A stretch of 64,000 bases of DNA from Burkholderia stabilis (GCF_001742165.1 NZ_CP016442.1:2294001-2358000); one strand, 5' to 3'; shown: positions 43,450-52,786, numbered from the stretch's first letter. Made by a program: numbers and translations. Notes: generated by a model from the sequence alone, not told the origin.

Positions 43450-44682
43450 ATGAATGCGTTCCTGCGACCGTTTCTCGTCCGCCTGCACCGCTGGTTCGGA
43501 CTCGCCATCGCGCTGTTCCTGTTCGTCGCGGGGCTCACCGGCGCGTTGATTGCGTGGGACCACGAACTCGACGCGGCGTTGAATCCGGATTTCTATGTCG
43601 CGCGCGGCGGCGCGGTGCAGCTTGCGCCGCTCGAGCTCGCGGCGCACATCGAGGCGGCCGACCCGCGCGTGCAGGTGACCTATCTGCCGCTCGCGGTCGA
43701 ACCGGGGCACACGTTGCAGGCGGGCGTGATGCCGCGCACCGATCCGGCGACTGGCCGCACGCCCGCGCTCGATTTCGACCAGATCGCCGTCGATCCCGCG
43801 ACCGGCGCGGTGCAGGGCCGCCGCGAATGGGGCACGCTGTCGGTCGCTCGGCTCGACCTGATGCCGTTCATCTACCGGCTGCACTACTCGCTGTTCCTGC
43901 CCGTGTACGGCGGGATCAACTTCGGGTTCTGGGTGATGGGCGTCGTCGGCATCGTGTGGGCGATCGACAGCCTGATCGCGCTCGTGCTCGCGTTTCCGAA
44001 CCTGAAAAGCTGGCGCAAGTCGTTCGCGTTTCGCGTGCGGCGCGGCGGCTATCCGCTCGTGTTCGACCTGCACCGTTCGGGCGGCGTGTGGGTGTGGGGG
44101 CTGCTGCTCGTCGTTGCGGTCACATCGATCTCGATGAATCTCGCCGTGCCCGTCGTGCGTCCGCTGGTGTCGCTGGTTTCGCCGCTGGCCGAGACGCCGT
44201 ATACGAATCCCGAACACTTCCCGCCCGCGCCGCCGGGCAGCAAGGTGCTGCCGCGCGAGCGGATCGTCGAGATCGCGCGCTCGGCCGGGCGTGATGCCGG
44301 GATCGCGTCGCCGCCCGGCGCGTTGCTGTTCGCGCCGGCGATGAATGTCTACGCGGTCGGGTTCTTCACGCCCGGCAACGACCACGGCGACGTCGGGCTC
44401 GGCAACGCGTGGCTTTATTGGGATGCCGTGACCGGCAAGCCCGTGGCCGCACAGGTGCCGGGCCGCGGCTCGGCCGGGGACCTGTTCATGCAGGCGCAGT
44501 TTCCGCTGCACTCGGGGCGGATCGCCGGCGTGGCGGGCCGCGTCGCGGTGAGTGTGCTCGGCGTCGTCATCGCGATGTTGAGCGTGACGGGCATCTGCAT
44601 CTGGGTGAAGAAGCGCAGTGCGCGCGTGCGGGCCGCGCGCAGCGCGCGGGTCGTGCCGGGAGCGTCACGCGCTGTGCGATGA
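43450..44682 (+). CDS. PepSY-associated transmembrane protein
   Basis: A 410-residue inner-membrane protein with four membrane segments: FLVRLHRWFGLAIALFLFVAGLTGALIAW near the start, then NFGFWVMGVVGIVWAIDSLIALVLAF, a central VWVWGLLLVVAVTSISMNLAV, and a C-terminal VAVSVLGVVIAMLSVTGICIWVKKR. Two PepSY-type periplasmic regions lie between them. Such proteins next to siderophore receptors are thought to act as ferric-siderophore reductases; this is inference. ATG 43450 is chosen from the conserved start MNAFLRPFLVRLHRW; upstream codons give a non-family extension. Confidence 0.85.
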   Translation: MNAFLRPFLVRLHRWFGLAIALFLFVAGLTGALIAWDHELDAALNPDFYVARGGAVQLAPLELAAHIEAADPRVQVTYLPLAVEPGHTLQAGVMPRTDPATGRTPALDFDQIAVDPATGAVQGRREWGTLSVARLDLMPFIYRLHYSLFLPVYGGINFGFWVMGVVGIVWAIDSLIALVLAFPNLKSWRKSFAFRVRRGGYPLVFDLHRSGGVWVWGLLLVVAVTSISMNLAVPVVRPLVSLVSPLAETPYTNPEHFPPAPPGSKVLPRERIVEIARSAGRDAGIASPPGALLFAPAMNVYAVGFFTPGNDHGDVGLGNAWLYWDAVTGKPVAAQVPGRGSAGDLFMQAQFPLHSGRIAGVAGRVAVSVLGVVIAMLSVTGICIWVKKRSARVRAARSARVVPGASRAVR

Positions 44683-44764
44683 GCGGACGGCGAGGCCGTC
44701 GCGGTTTCGGGATGACCTCGGGGCCACCCCGGGTGACGGGGCGGCCGGCGCCGCGCCGTCGCTG

Positions 44765-45370
44765 TCAGCCTTCGGCCTTGCGCCGGCGTGCCGGCTGCTT
44801 GCCGCCGAGCGCCGCGCATTGCGCGTGGCACGGGCAGCCGAGCTCATGATCGTTGACCATCCCGGTCGCCTGCATCAGCGCATAGCAGATCGTCGAGCCG
44901 ACGAACTTGCAACCGTATGCCTTCAGCGCCTTGCTGAGCGCGTCGGACTGTTCGGTCGACGCGGGCGCGTCGCGGTATGACTGCCACGCATTCTGAACCG
45001 GCGTGTTGCCGACGAACGACCACAGGAACGCGGCGAGCGACCCGTGCTCGTCGCGGATGCGCTGCACGGCGCGCGCATTGTTGACCGCGGACTCGACCTT
45101 CGCGCGGTTGCGCACGATGCCGGGGTTCTCCAGCAGCTTCTCGATGCGCTTCGGCGTGAAGCGCGCGACGGCGTCGACATCGAAATCGGCGAACGCTTCG
45201 CGATAGCCGGCGCGCTTGTTCAGGATCGTCGACCACGACAGCCCGGCCTGCGCACCTTCCAGGATCAGCATTTCGAACAGGTGGCGATCGTCGTGCGACG
45301 GCCGCCCCCATTCGGTATCGTGATAGTGCGCGTCCGCTTCCGTCTTCACCCAGTTGCATCGCTGCGACAT
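44765..45370 (-). CDS. tag: DNA-3-methyladenine glycosylase I
   Basis: A 201-residue base-excision repair enzyme. It starts RCNWVKTEADAHYHDTEWGRPSHDDRHLFEMLILEGAQAGLSW; zinc ligands are Cys5 and His19 or nearby with HELGCPCHAQC at the C-terminus. The catalytic Glu is in ILEGAQAGLSW. Tag removes 3-methyladenine. It is free-standing on the minus strand, divergent from the kinase-like gene. Confidence 0.94.
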   Translation of the reverse strand: MSQRCNWVKTEADAHYHDTEWGRPSHDDRHLFEMLILEGAQAGLSWSTILNKRAGYREAFADFDVDAVARFTPKRIEKLLENPGIVRNRAKVESAVNNARAVQRIRDEHGSLAAFLWSFVGNTPVQNAWQSYRDAPASTEQSDALSKALKAYGCKFVGSTICYALMQATGMVNDHELGCPCHAQCAALGGKQPARRRKAEG

Positions 45371-45513
45371 CGTCCGCCTCGTTGTTCAGTGTCGATTCGA
45401 TCGCGCCAGCATAGCGGAAGCCCTTTTCGCGGGATAGCAGGCCGAACGGCGGATGGGCGCGCGGCGCCGATCCGGTTAAGCTTGGCGCCTGTTCGAATCA
45501 GCGGGATGAAGGT

Positions 45514-46395
45514 ATGGCGGCATTACTTTTTGCGATCGGCATCGACGGCGGCGGCACCGGCACGCGCGCGGTGCTGGCCGACCGGCACGGGCGCGAGCTC
45601 GCGCAGGGGCGCGGCGGCCCGTCGGGGCTCGGTCTCGGCATCGAGCGCGCGTGGGCGTCGATCGGCGCGGCCTGCGCGGATGCATTCACGCGCGCCGGAT
45701 TCGGGTTCGACTGGTCGCAGTGCGCGCTCGGCTGTGGGCTCGCGGGCGTCAACAACGCGGCGTGGCTCGCCGCATTCCGCGCGCAGGCGCCGCTCGGCGC
45801 GCTCGCGATCGAGAGCGATGCCTATACGACGGTCGTCGGCGCGCACGACGGCGCGCCGGGGCTCATCGTCGCGCTCGGCACCGGCAGCATCGCGGCGGCG
45901 CTCGATGCCGCGGGCGCCTGCCGCATCGCGGGCGGCTTCGGTTTTCCGTCCGGCGACGAGGCGAGCGGCGCGTGGCTCGGCGTGCGCGCGCTCGCGTACG
46001 CGCAACAGGCGCTCGACGGCCGCGTGCCGCGCGATGCGTTCGCCGACGCGCTGCTCGCGGAAACGGGCGCGCAGGATCGCGATGCGCTCGTCCAGTGGTC
46101 GTGCGATGCGAACCAGACGATCTATGCGCGTCTCGCGCCGATCGTGTTCGCGCACCGCGCGCATCCGGTCGCGGGCACGCTGATCGAGCAGGCGGGTGAA
46201 GAGATCGGCAAGATGATCGATGCGCTGGATCCGCAGCAGGCGCTGCCGGTTGCACTGTGCGGCGGGCTCGCCGACGCGCTGGCGCCGGCCGTGCCCGCGC
46301 GCCATGCCGCGCGGCTGCGCGCGCCGCTCGACGATTCCGCGCATGGCGCGTTGCGTCTCGCGCTGCAGGCGTTGCGGGCGGCGGAAGGCGGTTGA
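45514..46395 (+). CDS. BadF/BadG/BcrA/BcrD-type ATPase (N-acetylglucosamine kinase-like)
   Basis: A 293-residue ASKHA-fold protein. The phosphate-1 motif is IGIDGGGTGTRAVLADRHG at residues 7-25, the adenosine region is LIVALGTGSIAAALDA near 118 and GGFGFPSGDEASGAWLG follows. The family includes GlcNAc kinases and dehydratase-activating ATPases. No iron-sulfur cysteines are evident, so a sugar kinase is more likely. No amino-sugar genes adjoin it. ATG 45514 has GGGATGAAGG upstream. Confidence 0.82.
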   Translation: MAALLFAIGIDGGGTGTRAVLADRHGRELAQGRGGPSGLGLGIERAWASIGAACADAFTRAGFGFDWSQCALGCGLAGVNNAAWLAAFRAQAPLGALAIESDAYTTVVGAHDGAPGLIVALGTGSIAAALDAAGACRIAGGFGFPSGDEASGAWLGVRALAYAQQALDGRVPRDAFADALLAETGAQDRDALVQWSCDANQTIYARLAPIVFAHRAHPVAGTLIEQAGEEIGKMIDALDPQQALPVALCGGLADALAPAVPARHAARLRAPLDDSAHGALRLALQALRAAEGG

Positions 46396-46594
46396 GGGTG
46401 GTTGGCACGCCGGAGCAGCGCCAAGGAGCGCTGAAGGAGCGCGAAGGGAGCGCGGAGGGCGTGCCGAGAGAGCACCGACGAAGTGCCGAACCAGCGCCGA
46501 AGGCCGCACCTGACCGGAAACCGCCCGGCGCGCAATCGGGCACGACGTTAAAATGGCCGTTCCGCAAAACCCTGCGCGCCCTTTTTACCGTCCC
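46396..46594. repeat. low-complexity GGAGCGC-rich spacer
   Basis: Imperfect tandem units around GGAGCGC / AGCGCnnAAG at 46415-46465, followed by GAGCACCGACGAAGTGCCGAACCAGCGCCG. It separates the kinase-like gene from the HAD gene. No function is apparent. Confidence 0.5.
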
Positions 46595-47419
46595 ATGTAC
46601 AAAGTCATTGCTACCGATCTCGACGGCACCCTGCTGAACAGCGACCACCAGCTCGATCCGTACACGATCGAGACCGTCCGCCGGCTCGACCGCGACGGCC
46701 TGCAGTTCGTGATCGCGACGGGGCGCCACTACGCGGACGTCGCCGGCATTCGCGACGTGCTCGGCATCCGGCCGTACCTGATCACGTCGAACGGTGCGCG
46801 CGTGCATGCGCCGGACGACACGATGATCCACGCGCAGGACATCGATCCCGCGATCGTCCGCGGCCTCGTGCAGCCGGACGTCACCGGCGCGCACGGCCGC
46901 GTGATCGTCAACCTGTTCACCAACCACGGCTGGCTGATCGACCGCGATGCGCCGCACCTGCTCGAGTTCCACCAGGATTCGGGCTTCCATTACGACGTGA
47001 TCGACATGCCGGCGCACGACGGCGCGAATATCGCGAAGGTGCTGTATATCGGCGAGCCGGCCGATCTGGCGGTGGTTGCCGAGCAGATGCGCGTGCGGTT
47101 CGGCGATGCGCTGTACGTCACGTACTCGCTGCCCGACTGCCTCGAAGTGATGACCGCGAACGTGTCGAAGGGCCGCGCGCTGCGCTCGGTGCTCGCGCGG
47201 CTCGGCGTCGACACCGGCCACTGCATCGCGTTCGGCGACAACATGAACGATATCGACCTGCTCGAAACCGCCGGTCACGCGTTCATGATGAACAACGCGA
47301 ACCCCGATCTCGTCGCGCGCCTGCCGCACATCCCGCGGATCGGCAACAACTTCGACGCGGGCGTCGCCCGCCACCTGCGCACGCTGTTCTCGCTCGAGGG
47401 CAACGCCGCCGCTTCCTGA
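46595..47419 (+). CDS. Cof-type HAD-superfamily phosphatase
   Basis: A 274-residue protein. HAD motif I is ATDLDGTLLNSDHQL (residues 6-20), motif II ITSNGA near 69, motif III Lys in NVSKGRAL near 190, and motif IV FGDNMNDIDLL near 211. The C2B-type cap places it with YidA/Cof sugar- or nucleotide-phosphate phosphatases. The substrate is unknown. ATG 46595 is selected because motif I starts a few residues later; an upstream ATG at 46553 adds unrelated residues. Confidence 0.9.
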   Translation: MYKVIATDLDGTLLNSDHQLDPYTIETVRRLDRDGLQFVIATGRHYADVAGIRDVLGIRPYLITSNGARVHAPDDTMIHAQDIDPAIVRGLVQPDVTGAHGRVIVNLFTNHGWLIDRDAPHLLEFHQDSGFHYDVIDMPAHDGANIAKVLYIGEPADLAVVAEQMRVRFGDALYVTYSLPDCLEVMTANVSKGRALRSVLARLGVDTGHCIAFGDNMNDIDLLETAGHAFMMNNANPDLVARLPHIPRIGNNFDAGVARHLRTLFSLEGNAAAS

Positions 47420-47480
47420 GCGGGCTTTCCGCGCGCGCTTCCCGAGCGCGCTTCCCGAACAAGCTTCCCCGAGCCGCAAT

Positions 47481-47507
47481 GAAAAACGGGCGCCCAAGGG
47501 CGCCCGT
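47481..47507 (-). terminator. intrinsic terminator of aqpZ (bidirectional stem)
   Basis: ACGGGCGCCC (47486-47495) and GGGCGCCCGT (47498-47507) form a perfect stem. On the minus strand it is followed by TTTTTC. It is located between the convergent HAD and aqpZ genes, closer to HAD. Confidence 0.82.
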
Positions 47508-47578
47508 CGAAATTGCCTGCCTCGATGTTCTTCGACAGCGTGAGGCTCGCTGCTCTGCTCGCTTGACCCCGTAGTGTT

Positions 47579-48322
47579 TTATTCGCTTGTGCGAGCCGAT
47601 GCCGGCAGCAGGTCGACGGCGTCGTCACGCCCCGCGACCAGCGGGTAAATAATCCCTGCAAGCACCGCGCCGATCAGCGGTGCCACCCAGAACAGCCAGA
47701 GCTGGCCGATCGCGTCGCCGCCGACGAACAGCGCGGGGCCGGTCGAGCGGGCCGGGTTCACCGACGTGTTGGTGACCGGAATCGAGATCAGGTGAATCAG
47801 CGTCAGGCACAGGCCGATCGCGATCGGCGCAAAGCCGGCCGGCACACCGCGCTTGTCGGTCGCGCCGAGGATCACGAACAGGAAGAAGCCCGTCATCACG
47901 ACTTCGCAGATGAACGACGCGGTGAGCGAGTAGTGGCCGGGCGAGCGATCGCCGAAGCCGTTCGTCGCGAAGCCGCTGCCGACGACGTCGAAGCCCGGCT
48001 TGCCGGTTGCGATCAGGTACAGCACGAACGCGCCGAGCGTCGCGCCGACGACCTGCGCGACGATGTACGGCGCGAGATCGCGCGCCGGGAAGCGGCCAGC
48101 GACCGTCAGGCCGACGCTCACCGCCGGATTCAGGTGACAACCCGAAATGTGGCCTATCGCGAATGCCATCGTCAGCACAGTCAGGCCAAAGGCGAGTGCG
48201 ACGCCGGCAAAGCCGATGCCGAGGCCCGGAAAGGCGGCGGCCAGCACGGCGCTTCCGCACCCGCCGAGCACCAGCCAGAACGTGCCGAATACCTCTGCAG
48301 CGAGACGCTGAGAAAGATTCAT
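47579..48322 (-). CDS. aqpZ: aquaporin Z
   Basis: A 247-residue inner-membrane water channel with six membrane helices and the two half-helix motifs HLNPAVSVG (about 63-71) and SVNPARSTG (about 190-198). The narrow selectivity filter of water-type aquaporins is consistent with the RSTG Arg and the His in helix 5 (LIHLISIPV). It is a single gene with its own terminator. Confidence 0.95.
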   Translation of the reverse strand: MNLSQRLAAEVFGTFWLVLGGCGSAVLAAAFPGLGIGFAGVALAFGLTVLTMAFAIGHISGCHLNPAVSVGLTVAGRFPARDLAPYIVAQVVGATLGAFVLYLIATGKPGFDVVGSGFATNGFGDRSPGHYSLTASFICEVVMTGFFLFVILGATDKRGVPAGFAPIAIGLCLTLIHLISIPVTNTSVNPARSTGPALFVGGDAIGQLWLFWVAPLIGAVLAGIIYPLVAGRDDAVDLLPASARTSE

Positions 48323-48624
48323 GTAAGGACCTCGTCCAAGTGGTTGAAGACGACCGGACGACGCAACGGATTTATTTCGTCACCCGGAATTGGTCTGGAT
48401 TATAGGAAATGAATCGCGTCCGGGAGGGTCAACGATTGTTAAATTTGAATGGCTGACGAATACCTTTTATTAGAATAAGTCCGCATTCTCGATATAGCCG
48501 AATCGGTTAAAGATGACAGCATTTATTTCTTCGAAGGGTAGGGCGGCAGTGCGGATGGCGTAACGGATGTTTGTGTCCCGGCCGGATTCGCCGGGGCCGC
48601 ATCATCGAAAAGGGGAGTCGAAAA
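48323..48624. other. 302-bp A/T-rich divergent region aqpZ / H-NS gene
   Basis: Contains a distinctly A/T-rich stretch at about 48430-48535 (for example TTGTTAAATTTGAATGG, CCTTTTATTAGAATAAG, AGCATTTATTTCTTC), unusual in this GC-rich genome. It probably holds both promoters and may be bound by the H-NS-type protein itself. No gene. Confidence 0.6.
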
Positions 48625-48921
48625 ATGTCTCAATACGCGAAACTCAAGGCGCAGATCGCCGATCTGCAGGCCCAGGCGGACGATGTGCGTCGCCAGGAAG
48701 TGGCGGCGGTGATCGCCGATGTCCAGCGGATGATTGCCGAATATGGCCTGACGGCCCAGGACCTGGGCTTCGTGGAGCGAGCGCGGCGCGGCCGCCCGCC
48801 GAAGAAGGCGCCGCTGCCGCCGAAATACCGCGATCCGAAGTCGGGCGCGACCTGGAGCGGGCGCGGCAAGCCGCCGAATTGGATCGTCGGGAAAAACCGC
48901 GATCGTTTCCTGATCGAATGA
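48625..48921 (+). CDS. H-NS-family nucleoid protein
   Basis: A 98-residue protein. The N-terminal coiled coil (MSQYAKLKAQIADLQAQADDVRRQEVAAVIADVQRMIAEYGL) serves dimerisation. A basic linker (RARRGRPPKKAPLPPKYRDP) contains an AT-hook-like RGRPPKK, and the C-terminal DNA-binding domain has YRDPKSGATWSGRGKPPNWIV. It silences A/T-rich, often horizontally acquired DNA. ATG 48625 follows AGGGGAG. Confidence 0.93.
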   Translation: MSQYAKLKAQIADLQAQADDVRRQEVAAVIADVQRMIAEYGLTAQDLGFVERARRGRPPKKAPLPPKYRDPKSGATWSGRGKPPNWIVGKNRDRFLIE

Positions 48922-48937
48922 TGGCCAGCCAAAAAGA

Positions 48938-48966
48938 AAGAGCCGCATCGTCGATGCGGCTCTTTT
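48938..48966 (+). terminator. intrinsic terminator of the H-NS gene
   Basis: AAGAGCCGCATCG (48938-48950) pairs with CGATGCGGCTCTT (48952-48964), followed by TTGTTTTG. It lies 17 nt after the stop. Confidence 0.88.
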
Positions 48967-49033
48967 GTTTTGCGGTTTTGCGCGCCGATTTCGGCGCGGA
49001 TTTTACCGAATATTTCCGTGCGAATTTTCCGCG

Positions 49034-50098
49034 TCAGGCGCCTGCGACCCGGCGCAATGTCGGTTGCTTGGTCGTCGTGCAAAGCGATTCGTAAGTTTCG
49101 ACATAACGCTGCGCCATTGCCTTCGAGCTGAAACGCGTATCGAAACGTGCGCGGATCGCGTCGCGCGACAGGCTGTCGATCCGGTGCAGCGCGCCGACCG
49201 CGCCCTGCACGTCCTCGACGATGAAACCGGTCACGCCGTCTTCGATCACTTCCGGCACCGAACCGCGGTTGAACGCGACGACCGGCGTGCCGCAGGCCAT
49301 CGCCTCGATCATCACGAGGCCGAACGGCTCCGGCCAGTCGATCGGGAACAGCAGCGCTTTCGCGCCGGACAGGAACGCAGGCTTCTGCGCTTCGTTGATC
49401 TCGCCGATGAACTCGACGTGCGCCTGGCCGAGCAGCGGCTCGATCACTTCCTTGAAATAGTCGGCGTCGGCCTTGTCGACCTTTGCGGCGATCTTCAGCG
49501 GCAGCCCGCTTTGCGCGGCGATCCGGATCGCCGTGTCGACGCGCTTTTCGGGGCAGATCCGGCCGAGGAACGCCAGGTATTCGGGCTTCACGCCCGGCTG
49601 CGGCGTGAGCAGCGTGTCGGGCAGCCCGTGATACACGGTGCCGGCCCACGCGGCCTGCGGCAGCGGCTTGCGCTGGTTGTTCGAGATCGACACGACCGGC
49701 GCGTCGGGGAATGCGTCGAACACCGGCTGCAGCTCCGGCAGGTCGAGGCGGCCGTGCAGCGTCGTCACGTACGGCGTGTCGAGGCGCGACATCAGCGGGA
49801 ACGGCAGATAGTCGAGGTGGAAGTGCAGCACGTCGAATTCATGCGCGACACGGGCGACCTGCTCGAGGAGCCGCATATGGGGCGCCATCGAATCGCGGAT
49901 CGACGGGTCGAGCCGCAGGGCGCGCGGCCACGCCGCCTCGAGACGGGCCGACGTGACGGAGTCGCCGCTGGCGAACAGCGTCACGTCGTGGCCGAGTTCG
50001 ACGAGCGCCTCGGTGAGGTAGGACACGACACGCTCGGTGCCGCCGTAGAGTTTCGGCGGAACGGCTTCGTAAAGCGGCGCGATCTGGGCAATTCGCAT
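49034..50098 (-). CDS. GT4-family glycosyltransferase
   Basis: A 354-residue GT-B enzyme. The N-terminal Rossmann domain has APLYEAVPPKLYGGTERVVSYLTEALVELGHDVTLFASGDS, and the C-terminal domain has LAFLGRICPEKRVDTAIRIA and the E-x7-E motif PEPFGLVMIEAMACGTPVVAF. It transfers a sugar from a nucleotide donor. Acceptor and pathway are unknown; no polysaccharide cluster is nearby. Close relatives often sit next to flhDC in Burkholderia, so a link to flagellin or surface glycosylation is possible. Confidence 0.88.
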   Translation of the reverse strand: MRIAQIAPLYEAVPPKLYGGTERVVSYLTEALVELGHDVTLFASGDSVTSARLEAAWPRALRLDPSIRDSMAPHMRLLEQVARVAHEFDVLHFHLDYLPFPLMSRLDTPYVTTLHGRLDLPELQPVFDAFPDAPVVSISNNQRKPLPQAAWAGTVYHGLPDTLLTPQPGVKPEYLAFLGRICPEKRVDTAIRIAAQSGLPLKIAAKVDKADADYFKEVIEPLLGQAHVEFIGEINEAQKPAFLSGAKALLFPIDWPEPFGLVMIEAMACGTPVVAFNRGSVPEVIEDGVTGFIVEDVQGAVGALHRIDSLSRDAIRARFDTRFSSKAMAQRYVETYESLCTTTKQPTLRRVAGA

Positions 50099-50764
50099 GG
50101 GTGTTCTCCTGTGTCGATCCGCGTACGCGCTTCAGCGCCGATACGGACCCCGTACAAGGTTGCGGAACTTGCCGACGCACGCTGTTGGCGCTACGTGGCC
50201 GGGCCCTGGGCGGGGTGCGCGGGGCGCCGGACGGCAAGCTGCGGGGCGGGCCGGCACGGCTCGCGCCGCCGCCCATTGGAGTCCATTATCGATATCGCCC
50301 CGTGGGGTTCGAGTGTTTTTTCAAACACTTAAGGCTTGTTACACGATGAAATACGAGAAAACCCCGAAAAAAAGGGCGAGGAAACACGAATCGAGATAGA
50401 AACTTCTATTGTTGCGCCCGCGTGAAAAAGCACTATAATTTTTACCGATCCGATTGTCGGCAGCCTTGTCGGCACGCCTTCCGCCATTGCGTGGAGGCCA
50501 TCGGTTCCGTCGCAGCCGAATCCTTGCTGCTGCTCGCTTTCCCGATTGCACCTTTCAATTCGCCTTGTCGGAAAAATTCCTACACGGTTTACAGACAAAT
50601 CCTGCATGGCATACGCCACTTCGCTGATACCGGCATAAATGCCGTTTGGCCAAAATTCGCCCTGTAAGACTATAAACGAGCCGACCGAGCGCCAAGAGCG
50701 CCCTGACCGAGCAAACGTTTTCATAACACGAATGGCCAAAGCAAAGCTCTTTAACGGGGGAATC
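50099..50764. other. 666-bp regulatory region upstream of flhDC
   Basis: Holds the glycosyltransferase upstream region, a run of A/T-rich DNA (50310-50445), a sigma-70-like promoter (50412-50439) and a leader of about 320 nt to flhD, with a small hairpin CGGCAT/ATGCCG (50631-50644). Open frames in the leader carry no family features. Confidence 0.65.
50412..50439 (+). promoter_or_regulatory. sigma-70-type promoter of flhDC
   Basis: TTGCGC (50412-50417), 16-bp spacer, TATAAT (50434-50439; perfect -10). The surrounding DNA is A/T-rich. It predicts a start near 50446 and an untranslated leader of about 320 nt. Confidence 0.7.
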
Positions 50765-51085
50765 ATGAGCGCTACCAGCGAAATGCTCAGTGAGATCAAA
50801 GAGGTCAACCTGTCGTACCTCCTCCTCGCGCAACGCCTGCTGCGGGAAGACAAGGCGATGGGCATGTTCCGCATGGGAATTTCCCAGGAACTGGCCGACG
50901 TACTCGCAAACCTCACGCTCGCACAGACCGTGAAGCTTGCCGCATCGAACCAGATGCTGTGCCGCTTCCGCTTCGACGATCACGCGTTGCTGTCCTCGCT
51001 CGCCGACAAAGGCCGCAGCGATGTCGTCGCGCACGCGCACTCGGCCATCCTGATGGCCGGGCAGCAAGTCGAAAGCGTCCGCTGA
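50765..51085 (+). CDS. flhD: flagellar master regulator FlhD
   Basis: A 106-residue protein, [40 protein letters not shown]..., matching FlhD over its whole length. FlhD4C2 with FlhC activates class II flagellar promoters. ATG 50765 has GGGGGAATC just before it; an upstream in-frame ATG at 50732 is less likely. flhC follows after 92 nt. Confidence 0.95.
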   Translation: MSATSEMLSEIKEVNLSYLLLAQRLLREDKAMGMFRMGISQELADVLANLTLAQTVKLAASNQMLCRFRFDDHALLSSLADKGRSDVVAHAHSAILMAGQQVESVR

Positions 51086-51177
51086 TCCCATCCGCCTTGC
51101 GTATGTCCCGGCGTGCCGCGCCGGTGGGCAGCGTATTGGCCATCCATCCGAACAACGTCAAGCGGACGGTTATCACC

Positions 51178-51732
51178 ATGGCAAGCAAAAGCGTCGTGAT
51201 CGAGGTGAAGGAAATCACCCTCGCCATCGAACTGATCGAACTGGGCGCCCGGCTGCAACTGCTGGAGGCGGAGACGAGCCTGTCGCGGGACCGTCTGATC
51301 AAGCTGTACAAGGAACTGAAGGGCGTGTCGCCGCCGAAGGGGATGCTGCCGTTCTCGACCGACTGGTTCATGACGTGGCAGCCGAACATCCACTCGTCGC
51401 TGTTCTACAACATCTACCGGTTCATGCAGGACCACGGCCGCTGCGATCCGATCCAGTCGATCGTGAAGGCGTACCGGCTCTACCTGGAGCACGTGAACCT
51501 GTCCGGCGACGAGGCCGCGCTGAGCCTCACGCGCGCCTGGACGCTCGTGCGCTTCTTCGATTCGGGGATGCTGCAGATGACCCCGTGCACGCGCTGCGGC
51601 GGCCACTTCGTCGCGCATGCGCATGATCCGCATCAAGGTTTCGTCTGCGGCCTCTGCCAGCCGCCGTCGCGCGCGGGCAAGACGCGCAAGGCCGCCGCCG
51701 CACGCGCGGAACTGGCCGCCGCCGCGGCCTGA
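51178..51732 (+). CDS. flhC: flagellar master regulator FlhC
   Basis: A 184-residue protein. The conserved N-terminus is [45 protein letters not shown], the central region [17 protein letters not shown], and the zinc site [11 protein letters not shown]...GFVCGLC has four cysteines. It forms the DNA-binding complex with FlhD. ATG 51178 fits the family start; a longer open frame upstream overlaps flhD and is not used. Confidence 0.95.
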   Translation: MASKSVVIEVKEITLAIELIELGARLQLLEAETSLSRDRLIKLYKELKGVSPPKGMLPFSTDWFMTWQPNIHSSLFYNIYRFMQDHGRCDPIQSIVKAYRLYLEHVNLSGDEAALSLTRAWTLVRFFDSGMLQMTPCTRCGGHFVAHAHDPHQGFVCGLCQPPSRAGKTRKAAAARAELAAAAA

Positions 51733-51838
51733 GCGCCGGGCCGGGCAGGGCCGGGCGGGGCGCCGCGCGGTCTTGCGGGCTGCGCGAACCGTCTGCGGAT
51801 TGCTGGTAAACACCGCCGGACCGACGCTGCCTGGCCGC

Positions 51839-51865
51839 CAAAGTTTTCCTGCCGACTGCCGTAAA
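51839..51865 (+). promoter_or_regulatory. sigma-28 (FliA) promoter of the motA operon
   Basis: CAAAGTTT, 11-nt spacer, GCCGTAAA, matching TAAAGTTT-N11-GCCGATAA with exact spacing (7/8 and 6/8). It predicts a start about 40 nt before motA and places motAB and probably the che genes in the late flagellar class. Confidence 0.85.
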
Positions 51866-51912
51866 CCTGTTTAACGGCGGTCTCCCCGCCGGTCTTTCGT
51901 GAGGGACAGGCA

Positions 51913-52773
51913 GTGCTGATTATCGTGGGAACACTCGTGACGCTGTTGTCCGTCTTCGGCGGTTATGCGCTGGCAGGCGGGCATCTGGCCGCCTTGATCC
52001 AGCCCGTCGAGATCCTGATGATCGTGGGCGCCGGCGTCGGCGCGTTCATCCTCGGCAACGGCGGCAAGACCATCAAGGCGACGATGCGTGTGCTGCCGAC
52101 GCTCTTCAAGGGCTCGAAATACACGAAGGACGTCTACATGGAGCTGATGGCGCTCCTGTACGTGCTGCTGGCGAAGGCGCGCAAGGAAGGCACGCTGACG
52201 CTCGAGGCCGACATCGACGATCCGGAAAAGAGCCCGATCTTCACGCAATACCCGAAGATCCTCGCCGATCACCACATCGTCGAATTCCTGACCGACTACC
52301 TGCGCCTGATGGTGGGCGGCAACATGAACGCGTTCGAGATCGAGAGCCTGATGGACGAGGAGATCGAGACGCACCACGCGGAAGGCGAAGGCCCCGCGCA
52401 TGCGCTGATGCGCGTCGGCGACGCGATGCCGGCGTTCGGCATCGTCGCGGCCGTGATGGGCGTCGTGCACACGATGGCGTCGGCCGACAAGCCGCCCGCA
52501 GTGCTCGGCGCGATGATCGCGCAGGCGCTGGTCGGCACGTTCCTCGGCATCCTGCTCTCGTACGGGCTGATCGGGCCGCTCGCGAGCCTCGCGGAGCAGC
52601 GCGTCGCCGAGTCGACGAAGATGTTCCAGTGCATCAAGGTGACGATCCTCGCGACGCTGAACGGCTATGCGCCGGCGATTGCCGTCGAGTTCGGCCGCAA
52701 GGTGCTGTTCTCGACCGAGCGGCCGTCGTTTTCCGAGCTCGAAGAGCATGTGCGCCGCGTGAAGGCGAAGTGA
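51913..52773 (+). CDS. motA: flagellar motor stator protein MotA
   Basis: A 286-residue inner-membrane protein with four membrane segments, beginning MLIIVGTLVTLLSVFGGYALAGGHLAALIQPVEILMIVGAGVGAFI from a GTG start (GAGGGACAGG upstream). The cytosolic loop (about 60-165) carries the charged residues that contact FliG, and PAFGIVAAVMGVV holds the conserved Pro. With MotB it makes the proton channel. It is the first gene after the sigma-28 promoter, 13 nt before motB. Confidence 0.96.
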   Translation: MLIIVGTLVTLLSVFGGYALAGGHLAALIQPVEILMIVGAGVGAFILGNGGKTIKATMRVLPTLFKGSKYTKDVYMELMALLYVLLAKARKEGTLTLEADIDDPEKSPIFTQYPKILADHHIVEFLTDYLRLMVGGNMNAFEIESLMDEEIETHHAEGEGPAHALMRVGDAMPAFGIVAAVMGVVHTMASADKPPAVLGAMIAQALVGTFLGILLSYGLIGPLASLAEQRVAESTKMFQCIKVTILATLNGYAPAIAVEFGRKVLFSTERPSFSELEEHVRRVKAK

Positions 52774-52786
52774 CGCGGAGCGCACG

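Noticed and set aside
46396..46594. GGAGCGC-rich stretch as a coding repeat protein
   Set aside because: No ribosome-binding site or consistent frame; short and low in complexity.
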